In this document: piece by piece, positions 35,725-44,352 of the stretch
Layout: every line of letters starts with the position of its first letter
Position numbering within the stretch: position 1 is the stretch's first letter
Origin: Capnocytophaga sp. ARDL2
GTDB taxonomy: Bacteria > Bacteroidota > Bacteroidia > Flavobacteriales > Flavobacteriaceae
DNA length: 64,000 nt
Direction: 5' to 3'
Assembly: GCF_041530365.1 (NCBI RefSeq)
Contig: NZ_CP168034.1
Location: 186,001 to 250,000, forward strand
Position numbers and translations under genes: made by a program
Notes under the pieces: generated by a model
What the model saw: only the letters and a program-made list of their open reading frames with translations
What the model was told of the DNA's origin: nothing
Databases searched by the model: none

Positions 35725-36477
35725 ATGAAAAACACAGCAAAAAAGATAGCTTGGATACTATGGAAAGGATGGTTTTATTTGTTGGTATTGGTTGTAATTG
35801 TGATACTTTCTCCATTGTTGATCCTTTCATTATCAACAGAAAAAACCTACTCTTTTTTCTTTAAACTTGCCAAAATATGGGCTTATATAGTATATTATGG
35901 CACTGGATTTAGCATCAGATACAAAACCCCAATCGTACCGTTACAAGAAAAAAATTATCTCTTTGTAGCCAATCACAATTCGATGATGGACATTATGCTG
36001 ATGTTGATTTTGGTAAACAAACCCTTTGTGTTTGTAGGAAAACAAGAGTTGGCAAACATTCCTATATTTGGGTATTTTTATAAAAAATCTTGTATTTTAG
36101 TTGACAGAAAAAGTGCGGCGAGCAGACAACAAACCATGAAATCTGCTGCTGAAAAACTATCCAAAGGATTGAGTGTTTGCATTTTTCCGGAAGGAGGAGT
36201 ATCTGATGACAAAACCCTACTTTTAGATAGTTTTAAAGACGGAGCATTTAGATTGGCAATCGAATTTCAACTTCCAATACAACCCTATTGTTTTGTAGGA
36301 CTCAGAGGAGGATTTCCCTTTGATTTTTTTGGAGGAAAACCTAAAACCATTGATGTTTTTCAACTCCAATTATATCCAACCAAAGGACTTACCTCTAAGG
36401 ACAAAGAAGAATTAAAAATCAATGTTCGCAATGAAATTTACGAAACACTTTTACAATATCCTTTTGAAGAAATATAA
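35725..36477 (+). CDS. plsC: 1-acyl-sn-glycerol-3-phosphate acyltransferase
   Basis: This 250-residue membrane-bound enzyme adds the second acyl chain in phosphatidic acid synthesis. The catalytic HX4D motif is ANHNSMMDIML, and the acceptor-binding motif is CIFPEGGVSDD. One N-terminal membrane helix (FYLLVLVVIVILSPLLILSL) anchors it. It closes the cluster before a terminator. Confidence 0.93.
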   Translation: MKNTAKKIAWILWKGWFYLLVLVVIVILSPLLILSLSTEKTYSFFFKLAKIWAYIVYYGTGFSIRYKTPIVPLQEKNYLFVANHNSMMDIMLMLILVNKPFVFVGKQELANIPIFGYFYKKSCILVDRKSAASRQQTMKSAAEKLSKGLSVCIFPEGGVSDDKTLLLDSFKDGAFRLAIEFQLPIQPYCFVGLRGGFPFDFFGGKPKTIDVFQLQLYPTKGLTSKDKEELKINVRNEIYETLLQYPFEEI

Positions 36478-36508
36478 AAAGGCTATCCCAAACGGACAGC
36501 CTTTTTTT
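36476..36508 (+). terminator. Terminator after plsC
   Basis: AAAAAGGCT-A-TCC pairs with GGA-C-AGCCTTTTT with one mismatch, then a T-run. It separates two convergent genes and may work both ways. Confidence 0.75.
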
Positions 36509-36510
36509 GA

Positions 36511-36861
36511 TTATCGCTCATAAACACAACAGTGGTGTAGATTTTCATAATTTTCGTCAGAACTTTTCACTTCCACCTCGTTGTATTTTGTATCATGCCC
36601 AGCCTTTGCAACCGCATTCTGTATAGCCAAAGGATTGGTTTTGTTTTCGTCAATTGTAAGATGTAACATTTGATGATGTTGATGCCATTCAGCATTTTTC
36701 ACTCCTTTTACTTTAAAAGCGGCTTTCTCAATACGCTTCTTACACATATCACAATTTCCTTTAACTTCGATATCCACTTTTGCATTTTTGTTTTTTTTCT
36801 CTTGAGCTTGCATTAATGACACGCTAAAAAGCATTGTCATAAGAATTAGGATTTTTTTCAT
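36511..36861 (-). CDS. Secreted heavy-metal-associated (HMA) domain protein
   Basis: This 116-residue protein has a signal peptide (MKKILILMTMLFSVSLMQAQ) and a ferredoxin-like HMA domain with the metal-binding motif GNCDMCKKRIEKA. The C-terminus ends in HHCCVYER, a second possible metal site common in Bacteroidota members. It is likely a periplasmic copper or other soft-metal binding protein. No P-type ATPase is nearby; the TonB receptor at 60640, a plausible functional partner, is far away. Confidence 0.85.
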   Translation of the reverse strand: MKKILILMTMLFSVSLMQAQEKKNKNAKVDIEVKGNCDMCKKRIEKAAFKVKGVKNAEWHQHHQMLHLTIDENKTNPLAIQNAVAKAGHDTKYNEVEVKSSDENYENLHHCCVYER

Positions 36862-36868
36862 CTTTTTA

Positions 36869-38505
36869 TTATTTTGAGGTTCTAATTTCTAATACTTCTT
36901 CGTTAGTAGCCGGATTCGTAGTAATTATAGAAGTATCAACATCAAAAACATCAATTTTCAACGCCTCTTCTTTAGAAACTATTTTTCCGTTTACTGTAAT
37001 TTTTTTAATTTTAGGATTATTGATATTTCTTTCAAAATCTCTTCGCAACTGATTAGAAAAAATGTTTTCTCTTTTCAAACGCTCTTCTTCTTCCAATCGA
37101 GCTTTCTCCTCCGCTTCTAATCTTGCTTTTTCTTCTGCTTCACGTTTCGCTTGAGCTTCCGCCTCTTTACGGGCTTTTTCTTCTGCTTCACGACGAGCTT
37201 TTTCCTCCGCTTCACGTTTTGCTTTAGCTTCCGCCTCTTTACGGGCTTTTTCTTCTGCTTCACGACGAGCTTTTTCCTCTGCTTCACGTTTTGCTTTAGC
37301 TTCCGCCTCTTTACGGGCTTTTTCTTCTGCTTCACGACGGCTTTTTCCTCCGCTTCTAATCTTGCCTTCTCTTCTGCTTCACGTTTTGCTTTAGCTTCCG
37401 CCTCTTTGCGGGCTTTTTCTTCTGCTTCACGTTTTGCACGTTCCTCTGCTTCACGTTTCGCTTTAGCTTCCGCCTCTTTACGGGCTTTCTCCTCCGCTTC
37501 TAATCTTGCCTTCTCTTCTGCTTCACGTTTTGCTTTAGCTTCCGCCTCTTTGCGGGCTTTTTCTTCTGCTTCACGTTTTGCACGTTCCTCTGCTTCACGT
37601 TTCGCTTTAGCTTCCGCCTCTTTACGGGCTTTCTCCTCCGCTTCTAATCTTGCCTTCTCTTCTGCTTCACGTTTCGCTTGAGCTTCCGCCTCTTTACGGG
37701 CTTTTTCCTCCGCTTCTAATCTTGCCTTCTCTTCTGCTTCACGTTTTGCACGTTCCTCGGCTTCTTTTTTCGCTTTAGCTTCCGCCTCTTTGCGGGCTTT
37801 TTCTTCTGCTTCTAATCTTGCCTTTTCTTCTGCTTCACGTTTCGCTTTAGCTTCCGCCTCTTTACGGGCTTTTTCCTCCGCTTCTAATCTTGCCTTCTCT
37901 TCTGCTTCACGTTTTGCTTTAGCTTCCGCCTCTTTACGGGCTTTTTCTTCTGCTTCTAATCTTGCCTTTTCTTCTGCTTCACGTTTCGCTTTAGCTTCCG
38001 CCTCTTTACGGGCTTTCTCCTCCGCTTCTAATCTTGCCTTTTCTTCTGCTTCACGTTTCGCTTGAGCTTCCGCCTCTTTACGGGCTTTTTCCTCTGCTTC
38101 TAATCTTGCCTTTTCTTCTGCTTCACGTTTCGCACGTTCTTCAGCTTCTTTTTCAATTTGTCTTTGAGCAGCAATTCTCTCTACTTTTTGTAAAATAGCC
38201 TCATCCAACTTGTCCGCATTAGGATTTGAATATTTATTATATAAAGGAATCAACCGAACTACGATTGCACCATTTGCCCCACGTTCTCCAAATACACTAA
38301 TTGCATCTTGCTCTTCAAGTTCAATTAGTGATTCTATTTGATTAGGTTTTAACTTTACATATTCCGAATATTTTACAATATATCCGTTGATTACGATAAG
38401 TGGAGTATCTACTACTTTATTATATTCGATAGTATTATCATTTGCATATCCATTTGGTACAAATACACCCAACATCAAGAAATGAAAAAAACTTCTGATT
38501 TTCAT
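36869..38505 (-). pseudogene. Ala/Glu/Lys-repeat coiled-coil protein with plug-like ends, frameshifted
   Basis: The frame from 38505 has a signal peptide and an N-terminal segment with [17 protein letters not shown], which resembles the end of a TonB-receptor plug motif (xVYGxRGANGxIxI). About 300 residues of repeats [16 protein letters not shown] / EEKARLEA follow. Near 37339 one base is missing, compared with neighbouring repeats (CGACGAGC versus CGACGGC), and the frame runs on as a basic nonsense tail to 37117. The original frame continues in the repeats and ends at 36869 with [20 protein letters not shown] and [16 protein letters not shown], a second plug-like segment. Intact, it would be about 545 residues: a long helix between two small domains, probably in the periplasm. 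Confidence 0.75.
37097..38155. repeat. Coding tandem repeats of the Ala/Glu/Lys protein
   Basis: About 1 kb of near-identical units of 24-48 bases encode AEEKARxEAEAxAKRE. Variants differ mainly in KAR/RAK and in codon choice. Such regions change length by slippage and recombination and are prone to assembly error. Confidence 0.85.
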
Positions 38506-38564
38506 CTTAAAAAATTTAATACAAACTCACATCAAAAAAAATGCCTAAACTATATTTTTATCAT

Positions 38565-38602
38565 AAAAAAAAGCTACCCTATTGGGGTAGCCTCTTTTTT
38601 AC
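38565..38602 (-). terminator. Terminator after the Thr/Glu-rich lipoprotein
   Basis: GCTACCC and GGGTAGC form a tight stem with a 5-base loop, with an A-run on the left (T-run on the minus strand), 17 bases beyond the stop codon at 38619. Confidence 0.8.
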
Positions 38603-38618
38603 TTACATTTTGGTTAAA

Positions 38619-38846
38619 TTAATTACCTTTAGAAGCCTCGTTCTCATCAACTACTACTTCTTCAGTTGTAGTTTCAACAGTAGTTTCTTCTGTAGTTGTA
38701 GTTTCAACTACTTGCCCTGCTGGAGTTTCAGTAGTTTCAACAGTTTGCTCAACTGTAGTTTCTTCTGTAGTTTCTTTTTTAGTTTCTCCACAAGCTACCA
38801 ATGAAGCTGAAGCAACTAATACTAATGATAATACTAATTTTTTCAT
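38619..38846 (-). CDS. Small Thr/Glu/Val-rich lipoprotein
   Basis: This 75-residue protein has a lipoprotein signal (MKKLVLSLVLVASASLVAC) and a mature part made almost only of T, E and V in repeats such as ETTVEQTVETTE. Low-complexity, acidic lipoproteins like this are frequent in Flavobacteria; no function is known. It might act as a spacer or be a highly expressed surface component. Confidence 0.75.
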   Translation of the reverse strand: MKKLVLSLVLVASASLVACGETKKETTEETTVEQTVETTETPAGQVVETTTTEETTVETTTEEVVVDENEASKGN

Positions 38847-38967
38847 TGTTTTTAAATATAAGTTAATTATTAATTGGGAACAAAGGTATAACTTTTTTCA
38901 TACATCAAAAGATTTTTTTTATTTTTTTTTTCAAAAATCATCTTTTGTAATACTTTCTTTTTTAGTG

Positions 38968-41124
38968 TTATTTCTTTCCTTTCCCTTTCGGATATACGAT
39001 TTTCATTTCGTCTATCAAGTGTTTTGCACCGGCATATTTATCGATTACAAACAATATATAACGAGCGTCCACCATGATATTTCTACAAATCGCAGGGTCG
39101 TAATAAATATCACTCATTGTACCTTCCCATACACGATCAAAGTTCAATCCGATTAAGTTTCCGTGGGCATCAAATACTGGTGAACCCGAATTTCCTCCTG
39201 TGGTATGGTTGGTTCCGATGAAGTTTACTGGTAATTTTCCATTGACATCTGCATACTCTCCAAAATCTTTGTTATTGTACAATTCAATCAACTTTTCTGG
39301 TACATCAAATTCATAATCTCCTGGTACATATTTTTCCATCACTCCTTCCAAATAAGTTACATAGTTGTACGAAACCGCATCCGAAGGATTGTATCCATTC
39401 ACCTTACCATAAGTTACACGCAAAGTAGAATTGGCATCTGGGAAAATTCTCGCTTCTGGGAATAATTCCAACTGTGCTTTCATATACTCTCTTTGCAATG
39501 CACCTATTTTCAATTGCAATTCGTCATAATTTGGAGCGATTTTCTCAAAATAATTTTTCGCCAATAGTTTTGCAATCATATATCCTGTGTCTTTGTTTAA
39601 CTTTGAAATGGCATCTCCTCCTGTTCCTGAAAGCATTTTTTCAACTCCTTCGAATGAAGTCAATGCTGTTTTTGCGTAAATTTCATAAGTCAAATCGGCA
39701 TAGTTTACATTATGGATATTCGACGGTGTCAATTCTTTCGGAGCTTTTGTACCGTACAAAGTAATCAATTGCTCGAAAACATCCTTGTCTACATTTTTGT
39801 TGTAATCTTTGTACAAACCTTTCAATTGGTTGAGCAACTGCGTTCTTCTTTCCACAAAACTCTGCTCTCCACCTTTTGCATAAGCATTTTCCAATTGATA
39901 CAATCTAAAACCAATGCTCAACAATTCGTTGTTTCTCAACACAATTTCTTGGAAATAATCTCTCGCCAAAGCAAAAGGAGCGATTTGCTCGTACAACACT
40001 TTAAACTCTGCCAACAAATGTCCATATTCTTTTTCTTTTTTATTGGCAATTACTCGGTCTGTAAAATCCTTTTCAAAAGCTCTTTTCACTTCCAAAGCAT
40101 TAGATTTTTGCAAACCTTGACTTTCGCCAATCCATTTTTTCCAATAATTTGCCGTAGAAGCGTATTTCGATGCATATTGAATTTTTATCGCGTGATCAGC
40201 TCTCATATACGCATCAGTAGCTTTCAAGGCTTTGTCACGAATTTCGATTTTAGCAGGATTCAAATCGTTCAAAATCTGCTCAATTGCATACGAAGGCAAA
40301 TATTCCTGTGTACGACCTGGATATCCAAACACCATTGTAAAATCGTCTTGCTCTACCCCACTCAACGAAATTGGGAAGTAGTGTTTTGGTGCATAAGGCA
40401 CATTGTCTGCCGAATATTTCGCTGGGCGATTGTTTTTATCGGCATAAATACGAAACAACATAAAATCCCCCGTATGTCTTGGCCACACCCAGTTGTCTGT
40501 ATCCGAACCAAATTTTCCGATAGACGACGGCGGCGTTCCCACCAAACGCACATCCTCAAAAGTTTCCGTTACAAACAACATGTACTGATTACCTTCAAAA
40601 AAAGTACGAATCATTACACTTTGCCACTCTTCTCTTGCAAAAGATTTTTGCAAATCGTTGATATTCGATTGGATTTTTGCCTTTTTAGTAGCCTCTTCAG
40701 TAAGAGATTCGGTGTCTTTCAACACATCGGTTGTAACATCGTGGATACTCACAATAAAAGTAACATACAAATCCTCGTTTGGCAATTCTTCTTCTAAAGA
40801 TTTCGCCCAAAAACCGTGCGTTAAATAGTCGTTTTCTACCGTAGAGTGCGACTGAATTTGTCCGTATCCACAGTGATGGTTAGTCAACAAAAGACCTTTA
40901 GGAGAAATCACCTCCGAAGTACAACCACCGTTGAACTGAGGCACAGCGTCTTTCATACTCGATTTATTCACATCGTAAATATCCGAAACTGACATTTTCA
41001 TTCCTAAGCTTTTCATTTCGCTTTCGTTCATACCTTTCAAAAGCGACGGTACCCACATACCTCCCTGCTGAGCAAATATAGGCATTGCAGCAAAAAGGAG
41101 TAATGATTTGATAATTTTTTTCAT
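38968..41124 (-). CDS. S46-family dipeptidyl-peptidase, DPP11-like
   Basis: This 718-residue protein has a signal peptide (up to about IFAQ) and the S46 chymotrypsin-fold catalytic region: His in LLTNHHCGYGQIQ, Ser in TGGNSGSPVFDAHG, Asp in the region between. The stretch GLNFDRVWEGTMSD carries an Arg where, as I recall, DPP11 enzymes (Asp/Glu specific) have the S1-site Arg673 and DPP7 has Gly. It should release acidic dipeptides from peptides in the periplasm for use as carbon and nitrogen sources, as in Porphyromonas and other asaccharolytic Bacteroidota. It is transcribed alone. Confidence 0.93.
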   Translation of the reverse strand: MKKIIKSLLLFAAMPIFAQQGGMWVPSLLKGMNESEMKSLGMKMSVSDIYDVNKSSMKDAVPQFNGGCTSEVISPKGLLLTNHHCGYGQIQSHSTVENDYLTHGFWAKSLEEELPNEDLYVTFIVSIHDVTTDVLKDTESLTEEATKKAKIQSNINDLQKSFAREEWQSVMIRTFFEGNQYMLFVTETFEDVRLVGTPPSSIGKFGSDTDNWVWPRHTGDFMLFRIYADKNNRPAKYSADNVPYAPKHYFPISLSGVEQDDFTMVFGYPGRTQEYLPSYAIEQILNDLNPAKIEIRDKALKATDAYMRADHAIKIQYASKYASTANYWKKWIGESQGLQKSNALEVKRAFEKDFTDRVIANKKEKEYGHLLAEFKVLYEQIAPFALARDYFQEIVLRNNELLSIGFRLYQLENAYAKGGEQSFVERRTQLLNQLKGLYKDYNKNVDKDVFEQLITLYGTKAPKELTPSNIHNVNYADLTYEIYAKTALTSFEGVEKMLSGTGGDAISKLNKDTGYMIAKLLAKNYFEKIAPNYDELQLKIGALQREYMKAQLELFPEARIFPDANSTLRVTYGKVNGYNPSDAVSYNYVTYLEGVMEKYVPGDYEFDVPEKLIELYNNKDFGEYADVNGKLPVNFIGTNHTTGGNSGSPVFDAHGNLIGLNFDRVWEGTMSDIYYDPAICRNIMVDARYILFVIDKYAGAKHLIDEMKIVYPKGKGKK

Positions 41125-41279
41125 AATGAAACTAAGTTGTATTAAATCAATATCTTTTCAAGATTTCGCCAAAAATAACAATAAATGCAAAAATAAGGAA
41201 TTTAAGCAGAAAATAAGCTAAAAATACAGATATAGCATTTAGATTTTTTGAAAAAAAATTCGAAAAAAAAACAAACAAA

Positions 41280-41711
41280 TTATCTTCTATCTATCTGATT
41301 CCCCTCCAAATCAAATAGCACACACGGATATTGCAACCCTTTTTTGTCTCCAAAATTGGTGTAATGAAAATCTAAGACATTTTCGCCTTGCATAAGATAA
41401 AGCAATACAGTATTACCTGCAAGAAGATACCAAACGGTATTTTCTCCTGCTTCTTTGTTGTTTAGTTCTATAAAAATTGCTTGTTGGGCAAAATCTTTTT
41501 CAAATCTATAATTACAGCCGCAATACAAACACTTGGAAACATCTATGGCTTCATCATTTGCAAATGAAGGTTTGGGGATTGTGTTTTCGTATTTTTTAAT
41601 GCTTTCCAAAAAATTATCATGTCTTTTCCATTGTTCAGGATTTTTATTAAAACCATCTATTTGATAATCATTTGTCGGCTTGTTGTTGAAATAATAAATA
41701 TCTAATTTCAC
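41280..41711 (-). CDS. Hypothetical cytoplasmic protein
   Basis: This 143-residue protein has no signal peptide or membrane segment. It contains a CLYCGC motif near the middle, and a beta-rich end (LLYLMQGENVLDFHYTNFGD). I do not recognise the family. It is flanked by repeat-rich gaps on both sides, so it could have arrived by recombination. Confidence 0.6.
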   Translation of the reverse strand: MKLDIYYFNNKPTNDYQIDGFNKNPEQWKRHDNFLESIKKYENTIPKPSFANDEAIDVSKCLYCGCNYRFEKDFAQQAIFIELNNKEAGENTVWYLLAGNTVLLYLMQGENVLDFHYTNFGDKKGLQYPCVLFDLEGNQIDRR

Positions 41712-41756
41712 CGATTGATTTCGGTTTAAATAATTCAGAAGTCATCTTGACTTTTT

Positions 41757-41880
41757 TCTCACGCAGATTTCACAGATAAGCACAGATTTTGTTTTTTTGA
41801 TAAATCAAAAAAATATCAGCGAAAATCAAATTAACAGAAAAAATTATAAAAATCTGTCTTCATCTGCGTAAAATAAAACC
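41757..41880. repeat. Interspersed intergenic repeat (CACAGAT type)
   Basis: The sequence begins CTCACGCAGATTTCACAGATAA and ends with a partly complementary AAAATCTGTCTTCATCTGCGT. The outer ends (ACGCAGAT...ATCTGCGT) make an imperfect inverted repeat. Related words appear at 60195-60230 and near 48860. Confidence 0.5.
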
Positions 41881-41974
41881 AAAATTTAAAAAGTCGAGAT
41901 AACTTCATTAGATAAAATGAGTTTCTTCGAATAAAACTTTAACAATTTTGAAAAAATATAAAACTTTGCAATCA

Positions 41975-42111
41975 CCCCACGTGAGCGGTGGGAGCGGCAT
42001 CCTTTTGTGGAGGCGAATGCCGACACAAAAGATACAGCGGACGACGCGACCCAAGCCAATAACTGACGAGGTACGAGGAAGGTATTTTGCGAAGGGGCAC
42101 GCCTATATCTT
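41975..42111. other. GC-rich, structured intergenic block, possible RNA
   Basis: This 137-base block is far richer in G and C than its surroundings and folds readily: CCCAC...GTGGG, ATCCTTTTGTG...CACAAAAGAT and GGCGAATGCC. Open frames cross it on both strands but look like chance, with no known domain and biased composition. Similar GC-rich blocks (CCCACG-GAGCGG...GACCCAAGCC...AACTGACGAGGTACGAGG) occur between genes in other Flavobacteria, as I recall. It may be a dispersed repeat or an RNA. Confidence 0.5.
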
Positions 42112-42124
42112 TGATTTAAAAAGC

Positions 42125-42158
42125 AAAAAAAGGCTCTCCGATATGGAAAGCCTTTTTT
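42125..42158 (-). terminator. Terminator after P5C dehydrogenase
   Basis: AAAAAAGGCT-C-TCC pairs with GGA-A-AGCCTTTTTT around a 5-base loop. Located 11 bases from the stop codon of the minus-strand gene. Confidence 0.85.
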
Positions 42159-42168
42159 GTATGGTAGA

Positions 42169-43794
42169 TTATCCCAAGAAAGGGTATCTGTAGTCTGTGT
42201 CTGGCACAAAGTTTTCTTTAATGGTACGAGGTGAAACCCAACGCAACAGGTTGATCATCGAACCTGCTTTGTCGTTTGTTCCTGAACCTCTTGCTCCTCC
42301 AAATGGTTGCTGACCTACTACAGCTCCTGTTGGTTTGTCGTTGATGTAGAAGTTTCCTGCTGCATTTTCCAACGATTTTGTAGCTGTTTCGATGGCGTAA
42401 CGGCATCCTGAGAAAATCGCTCCTGTCAAAGCGTATTCCGATGTAGAATCTACCAATTGCAAACTCTCTTCCCATTTTGCGTCTTCATATACATACACGG
42501 TAAGTACCGGTCCAAACAACTCACGCTCCATAGTATCGTATTTTGGATTGGTTGTTTTGATTATCGTTGGCTCGATAAACCATCCTTTTGATTTGTCGTA
42601 GCCACCTCCTACGATGATTTCTGCTTCGCTTGACGCTTTGGCATCGTCAATTGCTTTTGCCAATTTGTCGAATGATGATTCTGAAATTACCGATGAAACG
42701 AAGTTAGACAAATCTTCTGGTGATCCCATTTTGAACGATTTTACATCTTCTACTACGAAGTTTTTCACTTCTTCCCATAACGAAGCTGGGATATAAGCAC
42801 GAGATGCTGCCGAACATTTTTGTCCTTGGTACTCAAATGCTCCTCTTGACAAAGCGGTTGCTACTTCTTTTGCATTGGCAGATGGGTGAGCCCATACAAA
42901 GTCTTTTCCTCCTGTTTCTCCTACGATGCGAGGGTAAGTTTTGTATTTGTTGATGTTTTGTCCGATTGTTTTCCAGAAATCGTTGAATACGCCTGTAGAA
43001 CCTGTAAAGTGAATTCCTGCAAAGTCTGCTGAATCTAAAATTGTATCTGTTACCATTGCCGAATCTCCATATACCACATTGATTACTCCGTCTGGCAATC
43101 CTGCTTTTTTGAAGATTTCTACGATTACATTTGCCGAATAGATTTGCGTAGCTGCTGGTTTCCAAACTACTACATTCCCCATCATGGCTACACACGAAGG
43201 TAAATTACCTGAGATAGCTGTAAAGTTGAACGGAGTAATGGCATATACAAATCCTTCCAAAGGTCTTTGTTCTACGCGGTTCCAAATTCCTTTTGCTGAA
43301 ATAGGTTGTTGTTTGTAGATTTCGGTCATGTACTGCACATTGAAACGCAAAAAGTCAATCAATTCACACGCTGAGTCTATTTCTGCTTGGTGTACCGTTT
43401 TTGCTTGAGCAATCATCGTAGCTGCGTTGATTTTTGCACGGTAAGGACCTGCTATCAATTCAGCGGCTTTCAAGAAGATAGACGCTCTGTGTTCCCACGA
43501 CATTTGCGACCATTTTTTACGAGCTTCCAAAGCCGAAGCAATTGCTTTTTCTACCAATGCTTTGTCGGCAGTGTGGTACACACCCAAGTGGTGTTGGTGG
43601 TCAAATGGGGGGAATAAGTTTTTGGTATTACCTGTTCTGATTTCTTCGCCTCCGATATACAAAGGAATATCTACAGTAGTAGTATATAGTTCTTTAAACG
43701 CTTTCAAAACCTCTTCACGCTCTGGAGTACCTGGAGCATAAGATTTTACTGGCTCGTTTACAGCCACTGGTACATTGAAAAATCCTGTTGCCAT
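42169..43794 (-). CDS. pruA: 1-Pyrroline-5-carboxylate dehydrogenase
   Basis: This 541-residue aldehyde dehydrogenase oxidises L-glutamate semialdehyde to glutamate, the second step of proline degradation. The catalytic Cys is in YQGQKCSAASRAY, the general-base Glu in RIVGETGGKDFVW, and the start MATGFFNVPVAVNEPVKSYA is typical of the single-domain type found in animals and Bacteroidota. No proline dehydrogenase gene is adjacent. It is monocistronic. Confidence 0.95.
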   Translation of the reverse strand: MATGFFNVPVAVNEPVKSYAPGTPEREEVLKAFKELYTTTVDIPLYIGGEEIRTGNTKNLFPPFDHQHHLGVYHTADKALVEKAIASALEARKKWSQMSWEHRASIFLKAAELIAGPYRAKINAATMIAQAKTVHQAEIDSACELIDFLRFNVQYMTEIYKQQPISAKGIWNRVEQRPLEGFVYAITPFNFTAISGNLPSCVAMMGNVVVWKPAATQIYSANVIVEIFKKAGLPDGVINVVYGDSAMVTDTILDSADFAGIHFTGSTGVFNDFWKTIGQNINKYKTYPRIVGETGGKDFVWAHPSANAKEVATALSRGAFEYQGQKCSAASRAYIPASLWEEVKNFVVEDVKSFKMGSPEDLSNFVSSVISESSFDKLAKAIDDAKASSEAEIIVGGGYDKSKGWFIEPTIIKTTNPKYDTMERELFGPVLTVYVYEDAKWEESLQLVDSTSEYALTGAIFSGCRYAIETATKSLENAAGNFYINDKPTGAVVGQQPFGGARGSGTNDKAGSMINLLRWVSPRTIKENFVPDTDYRYPFLG

Positions 43795-43857
43795 ATTTTA
43801 TTTTCTATATTTGATTAAAAAAATATCCTCACAAAGATAAGGATATTTTTTGGAATT

Positions 43858-44343
43858 TTACTTTTTGAATTCTATAATTCGCAAACCAGTTGTTGGATAC
43901 AAATCTTCAAATATAACTGGCTCACCATTCAACCACAATTGATTATAATAAGTAGCACTTTCAAATTTTATAAAATGCGCTTTCAACTCATACTGAATCC
44001 CATCACCAAAATCGATATAAGTATAAGCTGGATTACTTTTTTGAAAAGAAGGCATATTCAAAAACAATCTTATTAAATACCTATCAACTATATGCCCTTT
44101 AGGTTCTATTATATAAAAACTATTTGATTGACTCTGTAGTTTCTTATTACCTTTTCCATCTAAATAATAAACTTTTATATTACTTACATCAAGTGCATTT
44201 GCATTTTGAGGATTTAACAAATCTTCTCCTAAATCATTAATTACACTTATTTCTACATCCGCATCAATGAATACACTATTTGATTCGTCTGTTTTACAGC
44301 TAAAAATAAATAACATTATAAAAACTATACAACTTCTCATCAC
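43858..44343 (-). CDS. Lipoprotein, companion of the C10 protease
   Basis: This 161-residue protein has a lipoprotein signal (MMRSCIVFIMLFIFSCKTD) and a beta-rich mature part with ISVINDLGEDLLNPQNANAL and a tyrosine-rich middle. It lies 9 bases after the last frame of the broken C10 gene, where Bacteroidota often encode small inhibitors. Its own frame is intact. A protease-inhibitor or assembly role is likely from context only. Confidence 0.65.
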   Translation of the reverse strand: MMRSCIVFIMLFIFSCKTDESNSVFIDADVEISVINDLGEDLLNPQNANALDVSNIKVYYLDGKGNKKLQSQSNSFYIIEPKGHIVDRYLIRLFLNMPSFQKSNPAYTYIDFGDGIQYELKAHFIKFESATYYNQLWLNGEPVIFEDLYPTTGLRIIEFKK

Positions 44344-44352
44344 CTTTAAACA

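Noticed and set aside
37151-38065. Long Ser/Ala/Phe-rich open frames on the plus strand
   Set aside because: They are the antisense of the Ala/Glu/Lys repeat gene; open frames there follow from the repeat codons and have no start signals or family likeness.
39712-40797. 361-codon open frame on the plus strand
   Set aside because: It lies entirely opposite the S46 peptidase gene, has an unnatural Phe/Ile/Cys/Arg composition and no recognisable domain.
41886-42209. Open frames on both strands across the GC-rich block
   Set aside because: They arise from the folded GC-rich element and the terminator; both translations look random.
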